DNA from: Streptomyces sp. R33
GTDB taxonomy: Bacteria > Actinomycetota > Actinomycetes > Streptomycetales > Streptomycetaceae
Reading direction: 5' to 3'
Assembly: GCF_041200175.1 (NCBI RefSeq)
Contig: NZ_CP165728.1
Location: forward strand, 310,001-374,000
Length of the DNA stretch: 64,000 bases
Shown piece after piece: positions 1 through 8,901 of this stretch. Numbering within the stretch: position 1 is the first letter of the stretch; each line of letters begins with the position of its first letter. The notes below the pieces were generated by a model that did no database searches, was not told the origin of the DNA, and saw only the letters and a program-made list of their open reading frames with translations. The position numbers were made by a program, and so were the translations under genes.

Positions 1-418
1 AAGGCGGTTCTTGAGGCGGTAGCTGTTGCCGTTGGTGGAGACGACCTCGCAGTGGTGCAGGAGCCGGTCGAGGATTGCGGTGGCGAGGACTTCGTCTCCG
101 AAGACCTGGCCCCATTCGCCGAAGGTCTTGTTCGAGGTCAGGATGATCGAGCCCTTCTCATAGCGCTTGGAGATGACCTGGAAGACCAGGTTCGCCTCGG
201 CCCGCTCGAGCGGCTGGTAGCCGACTTCGTCGACCACGAGGACGGCGGGGCGGAGGTAGCTGGTGAGCTTGCTCATCAGCCGGCCCTGGTCCTCGGCGGC
301 TTTGAGGTGACGGACCATGTCGTCGAGGCTGGTGAAGTAGATCGAGTAGCCCGCTCGGCAGGCCGCGACCGCGAGAGCGACGGCGATGTGGATCTTGCCG
401 ACTCCGGGCGGCCAAGAC
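1..418 (-). pseudogene. istB: IS21-type IstB helper ATPase, truncated
   Basis: Reads on the minus strand from a P-loop (PPGVGKIH) through a Walker B (LVVDEVGY) to SNKTFGEWG, DRLLHHCEV and GNSYRLKNR, the typical order of the DnaC-like AAA+ helper of IS21 transposases. The N-terminal part before the P-loop is missing: the frame breaks at about 413-418, where the opposite strand begins a TniB-like fragment. The C-terminus may continue past the left edge. The residue after GK is Ile where Thr or Ser is expected, so ATP binding is doubtful. It differs from the complete IstB at 41.7-42.5 kb and is a separate, dead IS21 remnant. Confidence 0.85.
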
Positions 419-533
419 CACCTTCAGCCGCCTCCCTGCCACCCCGAACGGACAACAGCAGACTCACGGCCAGCACCCCATCGCCGCCCCGAAAACGGAG
501 CACCTTCATTCGTACGAGGTGGCGCACGTCCAC
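417..533 (+). pseudogene. TniB-like ATPase, upstream fragment
   Basis: Removing the ISL3 element and one copy of its target duplication joins this stretch in frame with the gene that resumes at 2286 (EVAHVHLYVDTTGQW across the joint). It starts at AKTTF, which looks like the tail of a P-loop, so everything before the P-loop has been lost at the junction with the IstB remnant. TniB/TnsC-type AAA+ proteins select target DNA for Tn5053/Tn7-like transposases. The assignment rests on the C-terminal half and on the TniQ gene that follows. Confidence 0.55.
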
Positions 534-568
534 GGCCCTGGCAAGATTTCCGTGAAGCTGGGGTGTGC
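534..568 (+). repeat. ISL3 terminal inverted repeat, left
   Basis: A 35-bp end identical to the reverse complement of 2243-2277. The 8-bp target duplication lies just outside it. Confidence 0.95.
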
Positions 569-591
569 GACTGTCTGTCGGTGACACTCCG

Positions 592-2217
592 TTACTGGTA
601 GTTGCGTCGGAGTATGGCCATGTGGATGACGCGGTGGCGGAGCAGTGGGACTCCGGCGCGGCCGGCCATGATCCGTTTCTGAAGCTTGAGGTCGGTGATG
701 CGGCCTTCGTTGACGCCGGAGCTGAACGGGGTGGTGATGCCCTGCACGACGGCGGGCTGGTCCTCCCGGATGGCGCTGGCCAGGCTGGCCAGGGGCGGGA
801 GGCGTGATTGTGTGAGGTGTTCGAGCCAAGCCGGTAGCGGGGCGGCGTCGCGGGTGTCGAGCATGGCGGCGAACTGGCGCACCAGATCGTGGGTGCGGTC
901 CAGTTCCGGGCAGTGCTCGAACAGCCGGCGGAGTCCCTCGGAGGCATGCAGGCTGCGTCGGGAGGGTGTGGTGGTGATCCATCGGGCGACTTTGCGGGGC
1001 GATGGGGGTCGCTCGCGCGGCGTGTCGATCGGCAGGCCTCGACGCAGCGGTGCGACGGCCATCTTGATCCGCTGGTAGTGGCCGCGGTAGCCCTTGGCGA
1101 GGAGTTCTTGGTGCAGAACCGTGGCGTTGTGCTCGCCTTCTTCCCAGCGTTGTTGCAGGTGCTCCAGGTAGGGGTCGAGTTTGGTGGGTCGGCGGGGCCG
1201 GGTGTTTCGTACGCATTCCTGCCAGGTGGCTGCTCGGGCGTACTTGCTCACGGTGCGGCGGTTCAAGCCCAGCTCGCGGGCTATGGCGTTGAGCGATCGG
1301 CCGGTGCCGGTCACCGCGTGCACGGCCTCGAACAGTCGCTTCGCATGGCGTCGGGCCGGGGTATCGGCCTCGTCGGACGGTCTCACAGGCTCGGCCTGTG
1401 ACGGCGCTGCTTCGGGCTCGGGCACCGCAGCCGGAAGACAGCCGCGGTGGGCGGCGGCGATGTCCCCGACCCGCTTCGACAGCCCCTGCCACAGGTGAAA
1501 GCGGTCGCTGACCTGCACCGCCTCCGGAGCGCCCTCGGTGATGCCCTGTCGGTAGACCAGCGAACCGTCCCGGCAGACGACCTCAACACCGGGGTGCGTC
1601 CGCAGCCAGGCGGCCAGTTGCTCCGCCTCGCGTCCCTCCCACAGCTCGATCGGCAACCGGGTCCCCGCATCCACCAGCAGGGTGCCGTAGACGTCCGCAT
1701 ACAGCGCGAAGTCGTCCACGCCCAGGACCCGCGGCGTCGCAGCCTGCGGAAGAGGTAGACGCATCAGGTGGAACAGCACGCTGGTCCGCGACATCGGCAC
1801 CTTCAGGATCTGCAGCAATCGGGCGCCGCCGCGACCGGCGAGCAGCACGCCGGCCATCTCCACCAGATGCTGCAGCAGAGGGCTCCGGCGCCGGTAGCGC
1901 CCGGTCAGCCCCTCGACCTGCTCGGCGAACGTCCGCCGGCCGCAGCCCGGGCTGTCACAGAACAACCGCCGCACGGAAAGTTCGATCAGCACCGGACGCC
2001 CACCGACAGCCACATCGGCCAGCGTGCGGCAGTAGCGGCTGTGCAACCGCGCGGAACCGCGGCCGCAGTCCGGACAGACCACCGTCGATTCGCGCGTGCA
2101 GGCCGCAACGCGGACCACGCCGCCATCCACCCACACCCGCTCCACCCGCACCGCACCGAGGTGCGGAGACACAATCCGTACGAGGTCATCACACTTGCCG
2201 ACTGTCCCGCTGCCCAT
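592..2217 (-). CDS. tnpA: ISL3 family transposase
   Basis: 541 residues, full length for the family. An N-terminal zinc finger (C48, C51 and a later RYC) is followed by the DDE core: VLGVDDFALY near residue 168, QVSDRFHLW near 235, and a C-terminal Glu in SSGVNEGRITDLK. A helix-turn-helix insert (SLNAIARELGLNRRTVSKYA) sits between the second Asp and the Glu. It lies alone between intact terminal repeats and has no frameshift, so the element is probably active. Confidence 0.95.
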   Translation of the reverse strand: MGSGTVGKCDDLVRIVSPHLGAVRVERVWVDGGVVRVAACTRESTVVCPDCGRGSARLHSRYCRTLADVAVGGRPVLIELSVRRLFCDSPGCGRRTFAEQVEGLTGRYRRRSPLLQHLVEMAGVLLAGRGGARLLQILKVPMSRTSVLFHLMRLPLPQAATPRVLGVDDFALYADVYGTLLVDAGTRLPIELWEGREAEQLAAWLRTHPGVEVVCRDGSLVYRQGITEGAPEAVQVSDRFHLWQGLSKRVGDIAAAHRGCLPAAVPEPEAAPSQAEPVRPSDEADTPARRHAKRLFEAVHAVTGTGRSLNAIARELGLNRRTVSKYARAATWQECVRNTRPRRPTKLDPYLEHLQQRWEEGEHNATVLHQELLAKGYRGHYQRIKMAVAPLRRGLPIDTPRERPPSPRKVARWITTTPSRRSLHASEGLRRLFEHCPELDRTHDLVRQFAAMLDTRDAAPLPAWLEHLTQSRLPPLASLASAIREDQPAVVQGITTPFSSGVNEGRITDLKLQKRIMAGRAGVPLLRHRVIHMAILRRNYQ

Positions 2218-2242
2218 GACGGAGCGTCACGGGCGCACGGTG

Positions 2243-2277
2243 GCACACCCCAGCTTCACGGAAATCTTGCCAGGGCC
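2243..2277 (-). repeat. ISL3 terminal inverted repeat, right
   Basis: Perfect partner of 534-568, followed at 2278-2285 by the second copy of ACGTCCAC. Confidence 0.95.
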
Positions 2278-2285
2278 ACGTCCAC

Positions 2286-2780
2286 TTGTACGTCGACACC
2301 ACCGGCCAGTGGACGCTGGCGTCCGCCTCGTCGCGGCGGGTCAACGGGCTGGAGGCCACCCAGACCGAGCGGCGCTTCGACCTCGTCGAACTCGGCCCGT
2401 TCCGCTACGGCAGCTCGGCCAACATCGCCGCCTGGGTCCGCCACCTGACCGGAGTCGAGAACGCACTGCGTCTGCTTGACGCCCGCCCCGGCATGCTGAG
2501 CACGGGAACGATGCCCGAGTACCTCTACGAACGCACCGGCGGTGTTGTCGGCCTCCTTGAACGGTTGATCGAGGACGGCTGCCGCGAGGCAATGGACTGC
2601 GGACAGGAGCACCTGACCGAGGCTCTCTTGGACGCCATCGCCATCGATCTCGACGGCTCACCTGCCCGCGATGCCGGCGCCGGCGAGGTTCCGCCCGTCC
2701 CCTCTCGCAAGCGGGCCATCGCCAAGCGGGGCCGGAACACGGTCTTCGACGACCGGGGGCCGGCGGGGGAGGCGGGATGA
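2286..2780 (+). pseudogene. TniB-like ATPase, downstream fragment
   Basis: The C-terminal lid region of a TniB/TnsC-like AAA+ protein: a VDVGPF-like patch (DLVELGPFRYG), an RTGGVVGLLERLI motif and HLTEALLDAIAID. It is continuous in frame with 417-533 once the ISL3 element is removed, so it has no start of its own. The stop overlaps the ATG of the TniQ-like gene (ATGA), the usual coupling in these modules. No TniA/Mu-type DDE transposase is visible. Confidence 0.7.
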
Positions 2781-4574
2781 ACCGCACCACGGTCACCCCC
2801 TTGCCGCGGAGCCTGGACCCTCTGCCCGGCGAGTCCCTCACTGGGTTCCTGCTCAGGCTGAGCTACCGCCTCGCAGTGCCCCCGGCCGATCTGATGCGCC
2901 GGACAGGACTGAGCCAAGGGTCCACCTACGTCAGCCCCGTCCTTTCCACCGGACTGACAGCGACAATGATCGAAGATTTCTCCGTGGCAACGCGGCTCTC
3001 CCGGGCAGAAGTCGAAGCTCTCACGCTCCGGCCCCTTGCCCGTCACTTCCCTCCGGTCCGGCAAGCACTCCAAAGAGCAATGAAACTGCATTGGCTTTTC
3101 GGGAAGGTCAACCGGTACTGCCCGCGCTGCCTCGCAGGCGACGACTCCCTCATCCAGCAACGATACGGAGGGACTTGGCATGCGCTCTGGCGGCTGCCTG
3201 ACGTATTCCTCTGCATCGAGCACCGCTGCTTCCTGGAACACCTCTGCCCTGCATGCGGTCAGCCCATCACTGGAAACAAGAACCGACGCCTGATCTCTCG
3301 CAGTGCCGCAGTCGGGCTGCACCCCGCTCAGTGCCGGGCCTCTGTGGCATCCACTTCGGGGCAATGGTCTCGCGGGCAATTCATCGCGATCTGCGGCGCC
3401 CAGCTTGATCGGTTCACACCACGAGATGCACCCAGCCAGCAGCACATCGATCTGCAGGCTCGGATTCTCGCGAAACTCGATCCTCACTACCCGGCGGAGC
3501 AGTCGGCGAGGTACTTCACGGAGCTGCATCTGCTCAGCTCGCTCGTCATCGCGACATGGCCGGCAGGCAGCCTCAAGGCCCCGGACCCGACGACCATGAC
3601 CACCGACCGGGTCCTGGCCGAACGTCGCAGCGGAGAAGAAGAAAGCCCTGCCGCTTTCACCTCAAATGCCCCTCCCGTCGAGGCGCGGGCTTGCGCCGCG
3701 ATCCTCCTGAACGCAGACAGCATTCACAGTGCTCCCGACAGGTCCACCGCGATCTCCCCGCTCATGCCGACCTACGAATCAGGCGGTCGCAGGGCGCAGC
3801 GTTACAATACCTGGGAATTCTCCTTCAAGGCTGCCCGGCAGGAGTGCTCGCCTGAATTTCAGCGAGCGGCAGTAACAACACACAGGCCAGAAAGGCCGCA
3901 GACGCCCTCACCCCCAAGCGGATTTCCGCCCTCACCATGTTCCCGCCTTCTTGCTGGACGAATGGACTGTCCGCTACTTCACCGGCTTCCCAGGCGTCGC
4001 CCCTGATAGCTTGCGTCGCTCCGTCGCCGTGTTACTAGTCCAACGAGCCAAGGGCGGATCAGCCCCCGAGGCAGCACAATTCCTGGGAATCAATCAAAGC
4101 GGCAAGCACATCGGGTTCATCACAACTCTCACACGACACCTGCGATCACTGGGCCTGCTGGACAAGTTCCATTCAGCAATCGATTCCTTGGCAGAAGCGC
4201 TACCAAAAACATCTCTGATCAACTATCGCCGACGTCGAGAGGCCATGCTCGACTGGGCGCTCCAGACCGATACATGGCATGACCTGCTCGAACGGACACC
4301 TATGCCTAGAGCACAACGCGACATCGCCGGCGACGACGGGAAGCGGCTGTCCTGCTCGATCTACGTCTGGGCGCAGGTCACCAAGGGCGAGCAGCGATTC
4401 GCACCCTGTCCACCCGGAGCCCGGAGCGACCCAGGGCGGCACTACCTCACACGCGGAGGCAGTACGGGCTACGCAGCCCTCAAGTGCACGCTCGACACCC
4501 ACGCCAAGCACCTGTCCGCAGCGATCGACGCCGGGCACTCAACTGGCCAGATTGCGCACTCACTGGACAACTAG
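2777..4574 (+). pseudogene. tniQ: TniQ-family target-selection protein, frameshifted
   Basis: The N-terminal part (PLPGESLTGFLLRLSYRL, then CPRCLAGDD, and CIEHRCFLEHLCPACGQPI) is the TniQ domain with its zinc-binding cysteines. TniQ links the TnsC/TniB filament to target recognition. The frame opened at 2777 stays sensible to about 3865. Similarity then seems to continue in other frames (LTPKRIS, then HVPAFLLDEWTVRYF from about 3940 to the stop at 4574), so at least one frameshift is needed. Both halves start and end in agreement with one gene of about 600 codons. Dead or needing correction; sequencing error cannot be excluded. Confidence 0.75.
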
Positions 4575-4634
4575 GTGTTCTGTCCACGGAGGTTCGAGAC
4601 CTGCGTATCGAACCTCCGTGGACAGAACACCTAG
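4571..4634. repeat. perfect 27-bp inverted repeat with 10-nt loop
   Basis: Arms 4571-4597 and 4608-4634 are exact reverse complements, begin CTAGGTGTTCTGTCCACGGA and enclose GACCTGCGTA. The left arm contains the TAG stop of the TniQ-like gene. It could act as a bidirectional terminator, but there is no T-run and the stem is unusually long and perfect. It may instead be a transposon end or a recombination site. Confidence 0.85.
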
Positions 4635-4715
4635 CCGCCGATGGTCGGCGGCGATGCGCATAGTCGATCGCGCGGCTGCTGAGCTCGATGGCCAGGCCGC
4701 AGAGAGCAATGCCTA

Positions 4716-5210
4716 TCAGACGAGGCCGCCACATTCGCCGTCGCAGCAAATGTAAACTTCGCCGTCGAACTCCAAGATTTCACAGCCTTCGGTCAACTCC
4801 CCATCGAACCTACGACTCGCGAGAGGCTTTCCGGAAAGCTCGAAGGCGCGAGCCGCAGATGACTTAAGCTGGGTGCACAGGCCCAACAAGAACTCCACAT
4901 CCTGGCGCCGATCACCTGGTTTCTTGAATCTGAGCCGAACGGCTGGGTATTTAACTGTTTCACACGAGAGGAACCTGAGATGCGTAACAGATTCCAACAG
5001 CTCGATCGGTAGAGGGATCCAGTCAATTCGAGGACAGCCGAGCGCTCTGGAGAACCCGATGAGCACGGAAGAGCCTTCAATGCACTTCACAACGCCGACG
5101 ACTTCTAGAGCTTCCGCACCCTTAGACTCAACGGATTGCCCAGCTTCATGTTCCGTCAGCTCATTGTTCGCCAACCTGGCCACAAAATCACTCGGAGCAT
5201 AAATGTTCAT
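4716..5210 (-). CDS. hypothetical protein
   Basis: 164 residues from MNIYAPSDFVARLANNELT. An upstream in-frame start at 5267 would add 19 residues of unlikely composition. The protein is acidic, has no membrane segment and ends in a cysteine cluster (CCDGECGG). I recognise no family. Its GC content is visibly lower than that of its neighbours, which suggests a separate origin. No clear ribosome binding site precedes the chosen start. Confidence 0.6.
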   Translation of the reverse strand: MNIYAPSDFVARLANNELTEHEAGQSVESKGAEALEVVGVVKCIEGSSVLIGFSRALGCPRIDWIPLPIELLESVTHLRFLSCETVKYPAVRLRFKKPGDRRQDVEFLLGLCTQLKSSAARAFELSGKPLASRRFDGELTEGCEILEFDGEVYICCDGECGGLV

Positions 5211-5728
5211 GTTGGCACTCAATTCTACTTGCCGGAAGAAGCATTGCAATCCTGAAGCGCCAACCACACGCTAATGCAAGCGTGCCTGGCCTGCATCCTG
5301 AGTGGAGCTATAGCGCGAGAGGCCACGACCAGAAGTAGCCCGCCTGCTCTCCAGGCGGCCCATGACTTACCGGCCGACAGCATCCCCAACCGTCGCAAGT
5401 GGGCAGACGCGGGTTCCATCAACGCGTCCGCCGATCAGTTCGGCGACTCAGAGCTCAGCTGGCCAAGCCCAACGCTCACTGGACAATTAGAGCGCTCCTT
5501 ACCTTGTTGGCGGGTTGATTCCGGTCCTTCGTACGATCGGGAGACCCAGGGGCCTGGGTGTGGCTTTAGCGCGCTCATGCCGTGGTTGTGGCTTTGACTG
5601 ATTGGCCGCCCAGTGCCCCGCGACGACACGGCCACTCATTGGGATGAGCGAACAGAGATCGCTTCGTAAGGACACGTCGGCGTGGTCGTCTGCAGGGACC
5701 AGTCAACCGATCGGCAAGGGAGGCTCGG
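5211..5728. other. gap upstream of IS110; candidate bridge-RNA region
   Basis: No convincing gene. In IS110 elements the non-coding end upstream of the transposase usually encodes the structured bridge RNA that pairs with donor and target DNA, and the last 200-240 bases (about 5490-5728) have the right place and length. The 16-mer at 5573-5588 recurs at 14676-14691. The left end of the element cannot be fixed from this copy alone. Confidence 0.3.
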
Positions 5729-6934
5729 GTGCCCGAGCTCTGGGCGGGGACGGATGCCGGCAAGGCCGCGCATCACTGCACGGTGATCGACACGGACGGG
5801 ACGAAGGTGCTCTCGCGCCGGGTGCCCAATAACGAGCCCGAGCTCTTGGAGCTGATAGGCGATGTCCTCGCACTGGCCGAGGACAGCCCGGTGACCTGGG
5901 CCGTCGACTTGAACGCTGGCGGGGGCGCTCTGCTGATCGCTCTCCTGACCGGCCATGGTCAGCGACTGCTCTACATTCCTGGCCGGACCGTCCATCACGC
6001 TTCCCGTGGCTACCGCGGGGACGGCAAAACTGACGCGAAGGATGCCTACGTCATCGCTGACCAGGCACGGATGCGCCGGGACCTGCAGCCGCTGCAGGAG
6101 TGGGACGAGACCGCGGTGGACCTGAAGATCCTCACCGCCCGCCGCTACGACCTCGCCGCCGACCGCACCCGTGCCATCAACCGGATGCGAGCACAGCTCC
6201 TGGAGTACTTCCCCGCTCTCGAGCGGGCCTTCGACTATGCCGCCTCCAAGGCGGCACTTGTCCTACTGACCGGCTACCAGACGCCGGCTGGCCTGCGCCG
6301 GCTCGGCCCCAGTCGGCTCGCGACCTGGCTGAAGAACCGCAAAGTCCGTGGCGCCCAGGCCATGGCCGATGCGGCCGTCGCCGCGGCCCAGGCCCAGCAC
6401 ACCGCCGTGACCGGGGAGAGCACTGCCGCGGCCGTGGTCAACGCCCTGGCCAGGACCGTGCTCGCTCTGGACGACGAGATCGCTGACATCGACGCGCAGA
6501 TCGCGGTTCGTTTCCGAGAGCACCGCCACGCGGAAGTCATCCTCAGCATGCCCGGGATGGGCCCTTTGCTGGGGGCGGAGTTCATCGCCTGCACCGGCGG
6601 CGACATGGACGCCTTCGGCAGCGCGGGCCGGCTTGCCGGCGTCGCCGGTCTCGCACCGGTCCCGCGGGACTCCGGTCGCATCAGCGGCAACATGCGCCGA
6701 CCACACCGCTACCACCGCCGGCTCCTGCGGGTCTTCTACCTCTCCGCCCAGATCGCTGCCCGCTTCTGCCCCACGTCCAAGACCTTCTACGACCGCAAGC
6801 GAGCCGAAGGCAAGAGCCACAAACAAGCAGTCCTTGCCCTCGCTCGCCGCCGCCTCGACGTTCTGTGGGCCCTCATCCGCGACCAACAAGTTGATCACCA
6901 GTTCGCTGGAGGCCGTGGGGAGGAGCTGCTGTGA
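5729..6934 (+). CDS. IS110 family transposase (DEDD)
   Basis: 401 residues. The N-terminal RuvC-like DEDD domain begins GTDAGKAAHH and includes KTDAKDAYVIADQAR. The C-terminal Tnp2 domain has the usual MPGMGPLLGAEFIA helix-hairpin region and GLAPVPRDSGRISG with the conserved serine. The GTG start follows a GGGAGG ribosome binding site by about six bases. The stop codon overlaps the start of the next gene (GTGA), which is not usual for IS110. Confidence 0.93.
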   Translation: MPELWAGTDAGKAAHHCTVIDTDGTKVLSRRVPNNEPELLELIGDVLALAEDSPVTWAVDLNAGGGALLIALLTGHGQRLLYIPGRTVHHASRGYRGDGKTDAKDAYVIADQARMRRDLQPLQEWDETAVDLKILTARRYDLAADRTRAINRMRAQLLEYFPALERAFDYAASKAALVLLTGYQTPAGLRRLGPSRLATWLKNRKVRGAQAMADAAVAAAQAQHTAVTGESTAAAVVNALARTVLALDDEIADIDAQIAVRFREHRHAEVILSMPGMGPLLGAEFIACTGGDMDAFGSAGRLAGVAGLAPVPRDSGRISGNMRRPHRYHRRLLRVFYLSAQIAARFCPTSKTFYDRKRAEGKSHKQAVLALARRRLDVLWALIRDQQVDHQFAGGRGEELL

Positions 6935-7452
6935 CAGAGATCGAGGTCCCGGGGCCTGAGCCCGACTGGCAGCCGGCTACACAGCCGCCGTACTACACCG
7001 GCAGAAATCCCGCCCATCAGTACAGCGTCTGGGAGCACTCCGCCCCGCTATTCCAGATGATCGGAGTGCTGGCGCTGCCGGTGCGGCCCGTGGCCCAGCG
7101 GCTGCGTCTGCACGTGGAGCGGTCGTGGGACGGGCTGGACGACCTCGACGTCGTACTGTTCCGGCTGAAGGGATTCAGCTTTGCGATCAGCAAGCATGAC
7201 GGCAATCCGGTCGGCGTCTCGTATGTCTGGCTCACCCAGCCGCACGAGCAAGCCGACAAGGCCCTGGACACCCTCCTAGAGGTAGTCGGGATCGGGGAGG
7301 ACGCCGTCGCATTCCGCGGAGACGCTCACGAGGACCCAGCAGAGCGGACCGCCACGGCGCAGGATGCTGGCTCTCCGGATGAAGTCACTGACGTCACCTT
7401 GCCGACCTCTCTTTGGGCAAGGTTCCGGCGTGCCATCGGCAGGACCCAGTAA
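6931..7452 (+). CDS. hypothetical protein coupled to the IS110 transposase
   Basis: 173 residues starting at a GTG inside the transposase stop codon. The middle part (QRLRLHVERSWDGLDDLDVVLFRLKGFSFAIS) is regular and not low-complexity. No signal peptide or membrane segment is seen and I recognise no family. It may be a passenger of the IS or a host gene fused to its right end by insertion. A terminator-like hairpin follows at 7568-7603. Confidence 0.6.
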   Translation: MTEIEVPGPEPDWQPATQPPYYTGRNPAHQYSVWEHSAPLFQMIGVLALPVRPVAQRLRLHVERSWDGLDDLDVVLFRLKGFSFAISKHDGNPVGVSYVWLTQPHEQADKALDTLLEVVGIGEDAVAFRGDAHEDPAERTATAQDAGSPDEVTDVTLPTSLWARFRRAIGRTQ

Positions 7453-7567
7453 GCACCTTCGACGCTTGACCACGGTCATTGGGAATCGGTCACGGCGACT
7501 CGCATCGGTGGTCGCCGTGACCGATCTGCCGCTCAGTGGTCAGTCTGGCCAGATAACCCGCACGCTT

Positions 7568-7603
7568 CGGGGCTGCCACGGACGAGACGAAGCGGCAGCC
7601 CCG
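7568..7603. terminator. hairpin after 6931-7452
   Basis: A 10-bp GC stem (CGGGGCTGCC with GGCAGCCCCG) around a 16-nt loop. It lies between the end of the plus-strand gene and the end of the convergent regulator gene, so it may serve both. Confidence 0.6.
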
Positions 7604-7673
7604 GGGGGACCGGCTACGGTGCTCCGGTCACGCCTGGCTCTGTGCTCCTGTTCCTCCGTCTTCTTCGCCTAGG

Positions 7674-8327
7674 TCACCGGCCGCCCTGCAGGATGCGCAG
7701 GACCTCCCGAGCCGTGCGCCGGCTTCTCCGGGCGTCCAGGGCCAGCCTCTGCAGGTGGTCATGGTCGGTGGCGCACTTGTTCCAGAGCTGCCGGTCCATA
7801 TCGCGGGGGCGTTCTCGTGGCAGAAGGGACCCCAGGCCAGATTCGGAGGGGATCGCTATGCCGTCGAGGAAGCGTTGAAGCCATCCGGCTGAGACCCCCT
7901 CGCCTCGCTGTGTGCCTTCTGGCCACCAGTACATGAAGTGGGGGCGGTACGTCTTGACCCAGTTGTTCAACGCCTCGGTGAAGCGCTCCTGCTCGGGGAC
8001 CGGATCGAGTTGAACAGGAGTCGTCGGGGGCTCCGTGCGGCTCCTGCGCGCCTTCTCCAACTTCGCCCGTCTCGCGAAAAGCCATGTGATGTCGGCGGAG
8101 CGAGTCCTCCTCCGTGGAGCTTCGACCATCAGGATCTGCTCGAGCAGCAGCTGGCTGGGGAGCCGTTCGCCCGCCAGCACCGCGTACACCGTGGAGCGGG
8201 AGATCTCCTGCCACAGAGTGATCTCCCGCACCGAATAGCCGTTGCTACTGACCGCGTCCCGCAGCCGCTCGGCGAACTCCGACAACTCGCCGGAATCGGG
8301 GCTAACTGGCTTCCAGTGTGCGGTCAT
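7674..8327 (-). CDS. XRE-like DNA-binding regulator
   Basis: 217 residues. A helix-turn-helix lies at about residues 15-60 (LRDAVSSNGYSVREITLWQEISRSTVYAVLAGERLPS). The rest, rich in Arg, Trp and Tyr, resembles the C-terminal extension of many Streptomyces XRE proteins of unknown ligand. A 51-residue membrane protein is divergently encoded about 180 bp away, a pairing repeated at 13-14.3 kb and, in tandem form, at 15.1-16.2 kb. Confidence 0.75.
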   Translation of the reverse strand: MTAHWKPVSPDSGELSEFAERLRDAVSSNGYSVREITLWQEISRSTVYAVLAGERLPSQLLLEQILMVEAPRRRTRSADITWLFARRAKLEKARRSRTEPPTTPVQLDPVPEQERFTEALNNWVKTYRPHFMYWWPEGTQRGEGVSAGWLQRFLDGIAIPSESGLGSLLPRERPRDMDRQLWNKCATDHDHLQRLALDARRSRRTAREVLRILQGGR

Positions 8328-8507
8328 TGCCTCTCTCCTGATGTCCCGTGATGTCCTGCGACAACTAGTGATTCAGTAGCGTGCCATCCGCGGCACTCGG
8401 CCGTCACCGGAAACGGCGACGGCCCCCTGCGCCAACAGGGAGCCGCCTTCACGAATGCATGGACGTACTCGACCGAAGGAGAAGTCATCCACACCAACGA
8501 CGACCGT

Positions 8508-8663
8508 ATGCGCAAGCACGACCCGCAGCCAAGGTCTGACCAGCCAGGAGCAGCCCGACGGCTGGCCGGTACAGCTGCTGAAGGCCTTGTGAAGGGGGCT
8601 GCAACGTCCCTCGGGGCGCTGCTCGTTTCCGCCGGAATCCTGTGGTGGAACACCCACCACTGA
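8508..8663 (+). CDS. small membrane protein, 51 residues
   Basis: The N-terminal half is basic and polar (MRKHDPQPRSDQPGAARRL). The C-terminal half is one hydrophobic segment (VKGAATSLGALLVSAGILWW) ending NTHH. It has no strong ribosome binding site close to the ATG. The stop is followed within ten bases by a terminator-like hairpin, which supports a real transcription unit. It resembles in plan the 54-residue protein at 14089. Confidence 0.5.
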   Translation: MRKHDPQPRSDQPGAARRLAGTAAEGLVKGAATSLGALLVSAGILWWNTHH

Positions 8664-8669
8664 CGTAGT

Positions 8670-8711
8670 CGGCGGGGCGCCGAGTCCGTTTACGGCGCTG
8701 GTGCCCCGCCG
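8670..8711 (+). terminator. hairpin terminator
   Basis: A 12-bp stem (CGGCGGGGCGCC with GGTGCCCCGCCG, one G-T pair) just after the stop of the 51-residue gene. Confidence 0.65.
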
Positions 8712-8901
8712 ACGCATCATGGCCGCTGTGGACGGTCACGCATTTCCCCACCCGGAACGTCACGTAATGGGCCACCGGGACGACGGTCTCACGACCGTGG
8801 TGTGCATGGGGACGACGACCGTGTGTCAAGATCCCCAAAGTCCCCGGGCGTTCCAGGCCACCTGATGTCTCCATCCAACCCGTGACTGCTGGGTGAACCG
8901 T

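Larger units (their letters stand above)
534..2277 (-). mobile_element. ISL3-family insertion sequence, complete
   Basis: The ends are perfect 35-bp inverted repeats (534-568 and 2243-2277) that begin GGCCCTGGCAAGATTTCCGT. An 8-bp direct repeat ACGTCCAC flanks the element (526-533 and 2278-2285), the target duplication length usual for ISL3. The single gene inside is an intact ISL3 transposase on the minus strand. Identical ends and an intact gene indicate a recent insertion into the TniB-like gene. Confidence 0.95.

Noticed and set aside
4590..4610. GGTTCGAGACC resembling a tRNA T-arm
   Set aside because: It is part of the 27-bp inverted repeat and no cloverleaf can be built around it.
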